Positions 46,650 to 58,900 of a stretch of 64,000 nt of DNA are shown here, one piece after another. Below the pieces are notes generated by a model. That model was not told where the DNA came from, made no database searches, and saw nothing but the letters and a program-made list of their open reading frames with translations. The stretch lies in contig NC_052109.1 in NCBI RefSeq assembly GCF_012273895.1, positions 3,486,432 through 3,550,431 of the forward strand, written 5' to 3'. This DNA comes from Zerene cesonia. Its lineage: Eukaryota > Arthropoda > Insecta > Lepidoptera > Pieridae. The stretch's first letter is position 1; each line of letters begins with the position of its first letter. The position numbers and the translations under genes were made by a program.

Positions 46650-48995
46650 CATGGCATCTAATATTGTATGCACTGGCGGCGGTGTTCGGAATTCTAAACT
46701 ACGTGTTCCTACAAAATGCAATGGAATTGGTTGATAACAATTGCGTACTATTTCCACGCCAACTCGCTTTTCGAATGATCGATACGCCTACATTTGTGGA
46801 TAATAAATCAAGTTTACTCAATGAAAGCAACAAAATTGCCAATAATAGTGCTCAATTCGATATCCTTATTAACAACATTACAGAAGAACATACTGAAAAT
46901 GTTAAAAGGGACGTAGCTTTATTGAATGAAACGGAATCAAACAAAACCGGAACGAACTCGACGAGTATTAATATTGATGACAATATACTTTCTGGTAAGA
47001 AATTGCTTGATTGTTGAATTATATTTGCTGCGGAAAAACATATTTTGCAAGCATGGTACATTTGTCCTGTGTGTTTAATAGCCCCGTTTGTTGTCTAAAG
47101 CATCAATTTAATTATATTAAATAGGTAATTGAAACCTTTAAAAAAATTATGTCGCTTTGCAGCTGACGAAAGCCAACGCATAGTGTTGGACACTTCTCGG
47201 ACATTGTTTGGACACGACAGCGACTGTCAATATTCTGAGTATATTCCGGTCGTGTCTGTAATCTTCGCGGCGGCATGGGCTACCTTATTTACGATGTGTC
47301 CTGGTGGAGGACACTCTAGATCTGGGTAATTTAATTATATGTATTAGAATAATATTTTGTTGTATTTCTTTATTTTATATATACCTACAGTGGCACAGCG
47401 TAACTAGTCGTTCAATTATCATTTAACCATTCAATCAAACCGCTGGGTGACTTGGACTTGGTGAGTGACTTGGTCTTTTATTCAGTCTTCTGACAATATT
47501 GATATTATATTATATCACGGAATTTCACAATCGTTTATATTATGATGTAATTAATTTGTGCTATTACCTAAATAAGTGTGTATTTATTAAATAAACTCCA
47601 ATTTAATTTATCTGTTAATATAGATATTTTATTTTGGGTCTATAACTTTTCAGTCTCCAGCAGCCGTGGCGAATATTAGCGCCTGCGTTAATATTTGCCA
47701 TCGTAATGGTTGGACTGACTGGACACAGTTTTGCCAGAACCAATATGGGAATACAAGACTTCTGTGCAGCGTTTTACAACGTCACAAATGCAACGACGTA
47801 AGTATGATTTTTTGTATTTTTATAGGTATATTTTTTTTAATTCTAAATCATAAATTGCATACACGTACCTAGCGCAAGCAGTATAGTTAAATAGGACTTA
47901 GATATATATTAAACCTGAACTTAATAAATAAATCCAGCGGAGGAGGCTTAAAAGATTTGTTTTAGGTTCTAATAGTTTTTCTCCAAATAAAAGTCATTTA
48001 ATATATTCGTCTATTGTTTATTCCTATATATTTAACGCTGACCTTCAAGCTGTACACACATAATATACTTAGGTATAACATTTTTAAAATCGCAGCTGTT
48101 CATCCGTGGACCAATACCTATTGCGCTCGGTAAACGCAACATGGTCGTGGGGCGGACGCGCGGCGGCGACGCGTGCGGCGAGCGCGGGCGCCTGGGCGAG
48201 CTGGGCGAGCGCCGCCGCTCTCTTCCTCGCGCGCTGCCTCGCCGCGCCGGACTTCCGCGTGCGACGCACCGGGGTCTATTTGAAAGATCCAAACAATGTA
48301 ATGCTCATGACTTAACTACTTTATGATGTGTCATTGATATCGGAAGACTACACGTGATATATAATAAATATGTAGTCTGGTATATACCATTAGAAGGAAT
48401 AAGAGGCGATGAGCTAACATAGTATATGAAAAAATATTATAAGATAATATAAATAACGTTATCAAAAACTTTTGCTTAAAAGCATAACTGAAAAGAATTA
48501 TGTATGAGAATGTGATTTTTTACTTTCACCATAAAAATTCTTGCCTTTCATTAAAAAAAACAGCAACTTTCGTTTAATTACCAAAGAATTTGTGTCGTTG
48601 GAGCGGGTAATGAATTTTAAACCGATTTTAACTAGAATTTTTATTTTTTTTTATTCTTGTACCACTATAAATCATGTAATCTTTTATCCCAAGACCTATC
48701 GGTGCCTAAGCTGAGTCGGCTGGCTAGTTAGTAGTATATTTATCAATACTAATTTAATATTTTACTTCATAATTTACAGAAACTAACACCGTATCTGAAG
48801 AAAACAAAGCGTGTGGTATCTAATTCTCCAAGTAAATTACGAGATAACGTATCTATCCAATCAGAGCCAACGGTTACGACGGAGTTAGTGACAGCTTCCA
48901 TAGAACAAGGCCAGGACACGGCGCCGGCCTCATTGCAAGTTACGCCCGTTAAAACTGCATTTAAGGAATCTATTGAAATGACCACATCGCCCTAA
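46650..48995 (+). CDS. TMEM179-like four-pass membrane protein (first exon missing)
   Basis: Five exons join in frame: 46650-46994, 47163-47325, 47654-47797, 48096-48297, 48780-48995, about 356 codons. Exon 46650 opens mid-codon after a TTTCTAG acceptor, so a short upstream exon with the start codon is missing. Hydrophobic segments are LILYALAAVFGILNYVFL, VVSVIFAAAWATLF, LAPALIFAIVMVGL and WASAAALFLARCLA. The order, a Cys after segment 1 (NNCVLFPRQ), a Cys-bearing loop after segment 3 (QDFCAAFYN) and WASWAS before segment 4 resemble TMEM179 proteins, which are about 230 residues with no firm function. This protein is longer, with a loop after segment 1 bearing at least five possible N-glycosylation sites and a Ser/Thr-rich C-terminal tail. 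The TMEM179 assignment is probable, not certain. Confidence 0.6.
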
Positions 48996-50353
48996 ACTAT
49001 ATTTTTATTAATAATTATGACCTAATTTTAATTTTCCAATTATAAGTAATATATCTATTCAGAGCGCTTATATTCTAAATGCCTTATTAAAATTGTATTA
49101 TATACACAGCCACCATTTAAAGTAAAATGTAATGTTTGCTTAAGTATAATGCTCAAAACTTTTTAATATGTTTGAATGCATGTGTTAGATTTAAAAATTC
49201 GCTCAAAATATATTCGATGTTCTTTGCCATGCCAAGGATAATTGTTCATAATAAATGCTCAGGGCTCATAATTAATGTAATTTATACTATAATGGACATA
49301 TTCGTCCATAAAAGTTCTAAACATTACCTAATATATACCTATGTAACTTTACTATAATATGTACCTATATAATAAATCTATTAGAAATAGATGACCATAC
49401 ATATACATACTTTTATACATTGTCTATGAAATATATGTTTCCTCATGTCCCTACGTGAAATGCCTAAAATGAGTTGTTACTGTAAAGTGTATGTCTTTTA
49501 ATAAAGGATATGTTTAATTTAATTTATTTACCATCCATCCCAACATCATCTTTATAACTTAATTATCCAGTATTAACAAAAAAAAATTATTATTAGTAAG
49601 TTGTATTAAAGCAATAAAAACAATAACAAGAAAATTTTAAATTTCGCGCTATGATATAAGCTAATTGCGTAGAACGCATGCGCCAGTGATAAATTATTTA
49701 TAATTGCTAATCAAACAATTAAATAAGCAATATAAAAACCAAATCTATAGACCAATACTGACCTAACAATAAAAAATAATCAGTTTCAGTTTAAATGAGT
49801 GTAAATGAGGTGCTAAGGTGCATTTTTTGTTTAAAAAATTATTAACTAAAAACCTATAGGCGACTGAACAAAAATTATTGTGGAATTACACATACCTATC
49901 GATTAAGGTTATTTATATTTTAAAAATCCTTGGATGGGATGCTAAATTTGTGTAGGCATCAAAAAAAAATAATGCATAATGCTTCCAATTTGATATGATA
50001 GAAAAAGATCAGAAATATCGTAAAACTTTTTCTCAATGGTTTAATATCATGCTAATGTGAGTAATCATTCTGATTTTTTCCAATTATTCTTCATGCAACA
50101 TAGTTTAAGCAAAAATAAACCTACGTAAGTACCATAAAAAATAAACTCGTTATGAATGTCATTTGTCATTGTCAAATGTCTTATGTCAATTTTTGTTTTG
50201 ATAATTGAAACTTAAAATCATAGCAAGGCGCAGGCATATCGTAATAGATTTTTAAATATATGAATATTGCAAGTCTTTAAGCACTAAGTGTATTAAATAA
50301 ACTGAGAATACATATTAAAAATATAATTTCAATGATATATAACTATAGGCATT
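48996..50353. other. Intergenic DNA between TMEM179-like gene and IBA57
   Basis: It is AT-rich. An AATAAA near 49500 (in AATAAAGG) could end the TMEM179-like transcript. Upstream sequence of IBA57 shows CTATAG 5 bases before its ATG, which could be an acceptor for a 5' UTR exon. No repeat was firmly identified. Confidence 0.45.
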
Positions 50354-51379
50354 ATGATCTCACTTCATCAGGTAAATAAATATTTTCATAAGCCGCATTA
50401 TGTAAAGCAATATTTACGTTTCGTTCATAATGTTAAAGAGCCTCCTAAAAAAATCTTGTACCCACTTCATAATAGAAGCTTACTTAAAATTACTGGGAGT
50501 GAAGCCTCACTTTTCCTGCAAGGACTCATAACAAATGACATGAGACATTTTGAAGAGAGTGCTAAATCTGTTTACGCTATGTTCTTAAATAATAAAGGCA
50601 AGGTTTTATACGACACTCTTATACATAAATGGGATGATGAAAACTCTTTTATCTTGGAATGTGACCAAAAAATTGCACATTTACTTGAGAAACATTTAAA
50701 AATGTTTAAATTGAGACGGAAAGTATCCATAGAAGATGTAAATAAGCAGTTTCGACTTTGGAATATAATCACTCCAACAGATTCAATGTTAAACGAGAAT
50801 GTAGATACAAAAAGTGAGGTAAACATATACAAAGACCCTAGATTGTCTGATCTAGGATATAGGTTAATAGCAGCGGCACCTTTGAGTGGATCTGAGATAG
50901 TAGCAAGTATTGGAAATGATGTAGCCATTGAACAAAGTGATGATGGCTATAAATATTTAAGGTATAAGTTGGGAGTAAGTGAAGGTGCTGATGATTTGCC
51001 ACCAGGCACAAGTTTTCCTTTAGAAGTTAACTGTGATTACCTCCATGGAGTCAGTTTCCATAAAGGTTGTTACATCGGGCAGGAGGTCACAGCTAGAGTA
51101 CATCACACAGGAGTTGTTCGTAAGCGAATAATGCCCATCAAATTCACCAATGTAATTGAGGAAGACTTAGAAAAGGATTTAAAAATAATAGCCTGTGAGA
51201 ATCCTAAACTGAGTTTGGGTAAACTAAAGGGCATCGTAAAGAATTATGGATTAGGTCTTTTGAGAATCAAGGAAGCAATTGATTACAAAATACTAAATGT
51301 TGGTCATTATTCAGGAGAAGCTGTAAAACCTGATTGGTGGCCAATGGAAGCTCCCAAAGAAGTCCCTAAAACTGAATAA
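50354..51379 (+). CDS. IBA57: Iron-sulfur cluster assembly factor IBA57, mitochondrial
   Basis: One uninterrupted exon encodes 341 residues of the YgfZ/CAF17 aminomethyltransferase-like family, which works with ISCA1/ISCA2 to make mitochondrial 4Fe-4S clusters. The N-terminus up to about residue 35 is rich in Lys, Arg and His and nearly free of acidic residues, fitting a mitochondrial targeting signal. The folate-binding-like fold starts at NRSLLKITGSEASLFLQGLITND near residue 41, the family signature KGCYIGQE is at residues 237-244, followed by VTARVHHTGVVRKR, and the C-terminus holds PDWWP. Length is close to human IBA57 (356). The start is the first ATG before the targeting sequence. An AATAAA at 51497-51502 probably ends the transcript, 74 bases before the CDPF1 ATG. 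Confidence 0.96.
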   Translation: MISLHQVNKYFHKPHYVKQYLRFVHNVKEPPKKILYPLHNRSLLKITGSEASLFLQGLITNDMRHFEESAKSVYAMFLNNKGKVLYDTLIHKWDDENSFILECDQKIAHLLEKHLKMFKLRRKVSIEDVNKQFRLWNIITPTDSMLNENVDTKSEVNIYKDPRLSDLGYRLIAAAPLSGSEIVASIGNDVAIEQSDDGYKYLRYKLGVSEGADDLPPGTSFPLEVNCDYLHGVSFHKGCYIGQEVTARVHHTGVVRKRIMPIKFTNVIEEDLEKDLKIIACENPKLSLGKLKGIVKNYGLGLLRIKEAIDYKILNVGHYSGEAVKPDWWPMEAPKEVPKTE

Positions 51380-51575
51380 CACGGACCACAAGACTCAAGT
51401 GTGACAAGAGATCAGACAAGCACATGTGGGTATTATTGAGTATTATAAAATGCAAATGTACATTATATTATGTAATTGTTTTTCATAATTCAATTCAATA
51501 AAATATTATACTTTTATTGTGTAAGTCATTATAAAATGATTGTAAAGACTAACCACGTTTTATAATTGTAGAACA
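51380..51575 (+). promoter_or_regulatory. IBA57-CDPF1 spacer (copy B)
   Basis: It matches 588-783, including the AATAAA (51497-51502), the GTAAGT near 51521, and the TTGTAG directly before the CDPF1 ATG. Confidence 0.5.
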
Positions 51576-51923
51576 ATGGAAACAACCAAACAAAAAGTAG
51601 ATGAGACCCCCATGCATTATGATTTCACTTGTACTAGCTGTGGTCTCCAAGAAAAAGCACATTATAAAGGAACTAGTCCACCTTTCTCTCGTAATATAGA
51701 ATTGAAATATAGCAGCTATATTATGAAAGATCCATTCAGTCCATCAGGAAGAGGAGAAATAATGGTTCTCGGAGCAGACTGTGCATTGTGTGACAAAGTA
51801 GTATGTATTAGTAAAGAATGTAGTATTTTTTATTGTAAATCCTATTGTTTACAATGTGCAAAAGCTTCCATTGATATTTTCCCTGCTGAAATTAAAAGTA
51901 AAATAATGCAACAATGTAAATAA
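51576..51923 (+). CDS. CDPF1: Cysteine-rich DPF motif domain-containing protein 1 (copy B)
   Basis: The 115-residue product is the same as copy A at 784-1131, with one silent difference seen in a Tyr codon. It carries the same CTSCG pair, KDPFSPSG motif and C-terminal cysteine cluster. In this copy the complete IBA57 gene sits upstream, so this copy shows the natural gene order. The AATAAA after the stop is kept. If the duplication is an assembly artefact, this is the second allele rather than a paralogue. Confidence 0.9.
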   Translation: METTKQKVDETPMHYDFTCTSCGLQEKAHYKGTSPPFSRNIELKYSSYIMKDPFSPSGRGEIMVLGADCALCDKVVCISKECSIFYCKSYCLQCAKASIDIFPAEIKSKIMQQCK

Positions 51924-51949
51924 TTATCTAGCAACAGCAAAGCAATAAA

Positions 51950-54900
51950 ACTGATTTTAAAAATGTTACTGTTTAATTTTCGACATCCCATTAATTTGAA
52001 TAACAATGAACATCGAAACATCATTATAAGAGTTGTGGGTCCTCCTTTTCTTTCACGCAAAATAGGCGCTTGACGTCGAGTTGCGGAAAACGAGCCCGTA
52101 TTATTATTATTAAGAGTTGTGGGTGAAAAATAATAAACAAATATATAAAATACTGTTTACTTTGGCTTTCCAGTCCGATTTACAGTATTTTTAATTTTTA
52201 CAAATGAATTATAGTAACACAGTTTTATTAAATTGAACTTTTATTACAAATCACTAAGTATAATACACAAACGATTATACAAGGTCATATTCCGCAAATA
52301 CTATGAAAAGCTTATATGTTGCGGCACAATTTATGTGAAAATTAATATTAAATCTTAAAATAAAGATAATTACAGTGTAGCTATAGTAATGTTAGATATA
52401 TATTAATAAGCTCTAAAATCAGGACAAAATTAAATATACATTTTGTCTCATTAACCATCCACTCAACTCTGATTGTTAGCACCACATTACATCATAACCC
52501 TTTTAGAAAATCGACCAGTGACTCTAACAATCCAAAACATCCAAATGCTTATTATTTAATAGCTATTACGTTTAGATAAACATTTAAAACCGACTAATAT
52601 TGCTTCATACGATTCCTAATTATTTATGGATTTTTAAAAATGCTATCCGCTATATTTATATGTAAATGACAAGACTCTGCGCTAACGCATTTTACAGTAG
52701 ATTTGCGCCTCCGTAACTTTCATACAAACATCGCTACCCAACGATTTGATTCGGTTAACGCAAGCCTTATATCATCTAGTACTGTACTTTCCTTACTTTA
52801 GATAAAATAAGACGCCTTTAATTTTAAGTTTTATTACTATAACAGAACGATCCTGATTTTCTACGAAGATAATGAATACGTTGACATCCATAGGTGCGGG
52901 ATATAAAGTAACAGACCGAACAATTTACGCATGCACGATACGAATTGTTTGTCTGTTGCCATTATAAAAAGACATATTTCGGTAAGATAACTCGGCAGTG
53001 TAATTGTTACCATACGCATCGTTCATAAGATCGCAATCAGAATAATAGAAGAACAGCGCACATAACTAATATAAATGACGGTAGATGTAATGCGAACATA
53101 GATGTACAAAATATATTATACTCATATTGAGCTATGTACAAAAATGTGTAAAGCAATTTTCTAAAAGTTTCTAATAGAAGCGACACGCTGTAGACAGCTT
53201 TTCTTTATCTCGTTAATCAATATATTTTTTAAAATCGATACAAAAATACCATGTTAATTATTGATACGAATTTAAAACGTAAAATTTAGACAAATCATAT
53301 ATCTATTTTGGTTTTACTACCGATTTTTCAACCATCGAATAATGAATAAAAAAAAAACAAAAAATACTCCATGAACTGCCAGCGTCTTAATTAAATTACT
53401 TAATTATTATTTATTTACTTAAAAATGTTTTTCACATCGATAACAACAAATTTACGAGTTTACAATTATGTCGAAATTTTATCATATTATTTTATACCCT
53501 ATACGTTGGTACTGGCCTAGGTTAAAATCGCGATGGTTTAAATGAATAAAGGTGTTTGGACGGGTGTAAAACTTACGATAGGTATAAAATTATCATACAT
53601 TCATTAGTACTGGGATTATCTAAGCAGGCAATTTTACATTCTACTTAGGTCACACACACACACTTAAACTAGGAAATCATTCACAGCCGTAACACAATTT
53701 TGACGAAGCAATTTGCGAAAACCAAATAGCTTTAGAGCAACCTCTATTATCTATCAATACTTTACCAACTTCAGTAACCAAATAACGAAACCACTCTTCC
53801 TCACGTGTTATTACGGTGTACGTGTTTATAATTACTGAACTAGTTTAATAATTTTAAAATAATATATATGAAAACTACGAGATTCCTACACAGGACTTAT
53901 CGAGAAGATAATGTTTCTCTTCGAAAAGTTATTCGGAACTAAAAAATATTTTGAAAATACTACAACTGTTTTTAGGATATAGCATATAAAAGTTAATGAT
54001 AAAATTTACCAACTATTTCTACAAACACGATCTCCTCATAATATACATCCTAAAACTTAAATCCAAAACAGTCTTAAAAGAGTAAAATTGAAATTAGGTA
54101 CATCGAAACACTTTAATGTTAAATTTTGATTGAATGCGAAATTTCCGAACTTAAATACATAGAATTTAAAAATTAGTACAGTCTATTCATAGTTATATAT
54201 ATCAGCTGTTTCTGACGGGTAAAACAAAGAAAAGACTGTACGAAATATGGAAAATAAGAATGGTTATTGCGAAAATAAACATATAATTTTTTTAGATAGT
54301 TATTTATATCTAAAATAATAATGACGAATACTCATAATTTTATTTTTTAACTGTATGCCTATTTATAATATTATACAAGTGTGAGGTACATTAAAGTTGA
54401 CTTTCGTGTGCATTGTGCATTACTTGATGCCGAATTAAACACGCTTCACCTTGTGGGTGAAGGTGGCCAAAGCACGCGAAAATGAACTTTCAGTATTTTA
54501 TAAACGAAATTAATGTACTATAATTTTGGCATGAAATAATACGTTTATTTCGCAATAAACACACATGTAAGACGAAACCAATAATAATCCATCGCCTATT
54601 TTGGCCATAACGTACATCCATTGTCTCGTCATGGCTAAATAACTCTCGTATTGCATATTGTGATGTGGGATATGGAATGTAGCATACATTTACACCAATT
54701 GTACATCATTATGTACAAAATTAAATTTTACATAAACTATACAAAAACAATTCCTTCGTTCAAACACGTTCAACAGAATTGGCGCAATATCAATTTAAGC
54801 AACACATAAAGCGCCATCTAAAACAACACTCAACGCACTTAAATTTACTTAATTCAATAAAAAATTGTGATAAATATATTTAATAACCAATAAAATCGCT

Positions 54901-55933
54901 GCACTAGCCGTTAATAGCGAGTAACTAACTAAGTTTTACCGCAAAATACACGAATGCTCGTACATACGAAGATAATAACAAACTGAAGTTCGTGCAACCT
55001 CGATATACTTTCACTTTATTTTGAAAAACAGACTCCAGGAGGAGTTTGTTTTTCAGAATGGCCAAACTGATATCAATTAAGATATAAAATAAACACACAC
55101 TTCACAGAAAATGAAAAATAGGTACATAAATTTTCAGATTAACTCTAAGAGATATAAAATTGGACTCGGTATGTCATCAAAGTCCATGTACCACACTTCG
55201 TACTTTACATTACTCATTATGAGCAATCAGTTTCCATTTGGAGATGTATTAGTATATATGTATAAGTGCGCGTTTGTCTTGCTATGTATAGCAGATAGCG
55301 TGACACCCGAATATTATTATGTAATGCATATAACGTAACAGTGAATTCAGAGTTCCAATATTAGAAAAGCAAGGGTAATAATAGTTTTGCCATAACAAAT
55401 TATTGTTCAGAGCAATATAAATTATAAAATTGTAGTATTTTTCACAATTAGCTTTGGATAGTCTTTTAATCACGGTAGTAACATCAAAAACATCTAGTCA
55501 CAAATTTAATTTGTCACGTGAAAGTCTCTAAACACACGTAGACTCGTGAGTAATGTCCAACATATACGTTATATATTGACAGACGTACTGCCCAAAGTCC
55601 CACTTACGTGCAGATAACGCGAAAAACCCGTGATGGACATTTCTGTTACGCCCTCTTTATTTATTCGGCGTATGTAGATTGTAGATTTGATAAAACGATT
55701 ACACGGAGTTACACGATAGTGCCTGTGAAGCACTCACACGGAGACCATGACGGGTATGTGAGGGGTGCACGACGGGGCGGGTACAGTGCTGGTACGCAAC
55801 GAGTACGTAACGGTTACGCGACGGGTACGCGACGAGTACGCGACAGGAACGTAACGGGTACGCGACGGGAGCGAGTCTACACGTTGAACATGTTGAGCGT
55901 GCGCGCGGTGAGGCGCCACGGGGTGAGCGACAC
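51950..55933 (-). other. AT-rich region, probable USP34 3' UTR (copy B)
   Basis: It corresponds to 1158-5142 with scattered base changes and short indels, for example a shorter CA run near 53650 and a changed stretch near 54290-54310. It has the stem-loop at about 55023-55054 and the minisatellite at 55792-55868. No coding exon is seen. Confidence 0.4.
55792..55868. repeat. 11-bp minisatellite (copy B)
   Basis: Seven units of consensus GTACGCGACGG lie in the same order of variants as at 5001-5077, so the array has not changed length between the two versions. Confidence 0.8.
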
Positions 55934-58900
55934 TCAGTCGGCGCGCGCGGCCCGCCCGCGGCTCGCGCGGCTCGCCAGCGCCTGCACCGCCTCCTTCACC
56001 TGCAATGGGGACGAGAGCCTGCTCAGCGATAGTGGATGTGAAATGTTATTGTGGCTGGAAGTATTGTAACAAGCACAAAATGTACACGGCATTTCGATAA
56101 AAGTTGTAAATTTAAAAATATAGCGCTTTTAGGTAATTTATACGACGAAAGAAGCTTACGAAACGTAGTTTCGTGTATCCAATAACTGGCATCGTGTGCG
56201 TACTATAATATCTCCTCTTCACTTTTGTTTCTACTACGCAGTGAGAACATTCGTGGGCTGACTGGAATAAGAAAGGATATCGACGAAGCCCATCAGCTAG
56301 AAGGAACGCACAAAGCAAAGTGAACACAAGAAGTGGCACTCACGAGCGCGATGTACTCGGCGCCCTGCGGCGGCGGCGGCAGCGCGGGCGCGTCCTCGGG
56401 CTCGTCGTCCGAGTCGGGCGGGATGTCGTCCAGCGCGTCCTCCGCGTCGCTGCCGTCCGCCGAGTGGCAGCGCGCCGCCTCCACCGCGCCGTCCGCGCCC
56501 CCGCCGCCGCCCGACCCGCTCGCCCCGCCCGACCCGCTCGCCCCGCCCTCCGCGGTCTCTTCCTCTGTGAACATATTATAATCGCATGTCACTCACACAC
56601 CGATATAGACATTATTTGCTAATTAAATCAATCATATACAAACATTACATTAAATTAACTTAATTAAAAATAAATTTAGAAAATATTATTTTAACCACGT
56701 GTGTGTGAATTTTTACGAAATTTCTCTATGTTTATTATTTACGTAAAGTAAAAACTAAAGTTCCATCGAGCATAGAACACCCCGTATTTATAAAAAATGT
56801 CGCCACGCAGCGCCACTCACCTTCGAGCGAGAAGGAGCGCAGCTGCAGCGCGGCGACGGCCCGCTGCAGCGCGGCGAGCGCGGCGGGCGGCAGCGGGCCC
56901 GCGCTGGCCAGCAGCAGCGCGCGCAGCGGGCCCAGCAGCGCGCCGCTCGCGCAGCCGCCCAGCTCCTCCGCCAGCGCCTCCACCGCGCCCGCGCCCGCGC
57001 CGCCGCCGCTCACCTGGCACACCTAGTTGGGCGACACCGTTGTACAGTTTACTATTTCTGTTAAGCGCTTCATAATAATTAATCGTTACCAAGATTTCTT
57101 CTCAGTTAATAATTATCTACTCACAATTCCACCGATTGGTCAATTCAATGTAATACAAAAACGTATACTTGTGTGTGTATGGTATAAATGCGTCACTCTT
57201 TTAACTGGTCCATATTATTTACGCACTGGTAACATTTTGCAATCTTTTTCCATTGAAAACCTTACCTTGGGATAATAATGTTGCATAAATTCGTAAATGG
57301 TGGGATCTTCTAAAGATTCTCTTTCATCTAAAAGGATTGCATCAATATATTCCGTTAACACGCTACACTCTAGGAGCATTTCTTCCAGTTTTGCGTCCGC
57401 CTAGAAGAGATAAACAAAATATTAACACACACATACAATTGTTTAAAACAGTGAGTAATAATAAGAATATAAGTACCGGTGTGTTAGCAATATCCCTCCA
57501 GAAAGCGGCGAAATAGTTGAATCTAAGTGGAACCGCTTCGAGCGCGCACAATGCTGACAATAGCACCAATTGCTCCGACATACAGCGCTGACTGCGCGCT
57601 ACTCGACAGCACGTGTCTGTTAAAATAACATTTCATAAATTCATGTTTAGAGATAACCTAACAATTAACCACTTTTTTTATTGTATCAATATAGAATGCA
57701 ATGAATTAACTAGTAATAATATGTACTTACATACCTTTATTGTTGTATGAAATAATTGCATAAGTAGACAAACTGTATGCAGTTCCATAGAATAATACAA
57801 CTCTTTAAATCAAACAATTTGCTGAAATAGAATTAATAATCTTTCCAAATCTCCATACACCTCTTACTACTCTTAAAAGCGCACTAGATAAATGAAATAA
57901 AATAAAAATTCGCGGAGCGCACCTATGAACCGGTGGTAGGGTCGGTAGAGCGGCGGCGGCGCGCAGTGCGGGTGCGCGCGCGTGCGCAGGCGCGGGCGGG
58001 CCGGCGTGCGCGCCGCCGCGTGCGCGCCCGCCGCCAGCGGCACCAGCGCGCCCAGCGCCGCGCCGCCGCCTATCATCACCAGCTCGCGGAGCACGCCTGT
58101 AACGTTGCGCACAACAGAGGTTATGAAACATTTATTAACAAGTTATTTTTATTTTCAACAAAAGTGCCTTCAATTTGTCAGAATTAGATTTGGCTTAAAC
58201 TTTTGTTTCTTTCAACTTAAATTCTGACAAACACATTTGAAGACAGTTTAAAATTATATAATAAGTGTAATTAAGAATACTCGCCTAGAGCAGCTTGCGG
58301 TAACAGCGCGGAGCGTTGATGCAAGTTTAATAGTGTTAGCAGTCGACGTGCGCACTCTGGCCAGTCCTATTTACAAATCATAATATTAAGGAATTATCGA
58401 AGCATTTAATTTATAGTTTTTGTATATCAATTTAAGTCTTAGTATATAGTATTCCTTGCGAGAGGTTACCTTGCAGGCTAGCAGCAGCGCGCGCGCCTCC
58501 TTGGGCTCGCGGCGCGTGCGCAGCGTGCGGCAGAGCGCGCGCGCCCAGCGCAGCGCGGCGGTGAGCTCGCCGCGCACGCCCGCGCTGCCGCCCGCCGCGC
58601 CGCCCGCGCCGCCCGCGCCGCCCGCGCCGCCCGCGCCCCCCTCCACGTACACCGCGTGCAGACTGTGTAACGCCTACCACACGATTTAATATTAAAATAA
58701 ACAAAATATTCCTGAATACACATTTAGAAATTTTTAAAATTTAAAAGGATGTTAAACGCGATTTATTGGAGAAAAGGTAGAAATTGTTCATAAGTGACAG
58801 TTTTGGATCATCTTCAATACATATAACATTTCAGTCTGTCAGTGACCACACTCGAAACGTCGAGCTGTTTTTAATAATGTAATAATGTATTCTGTGCAAA

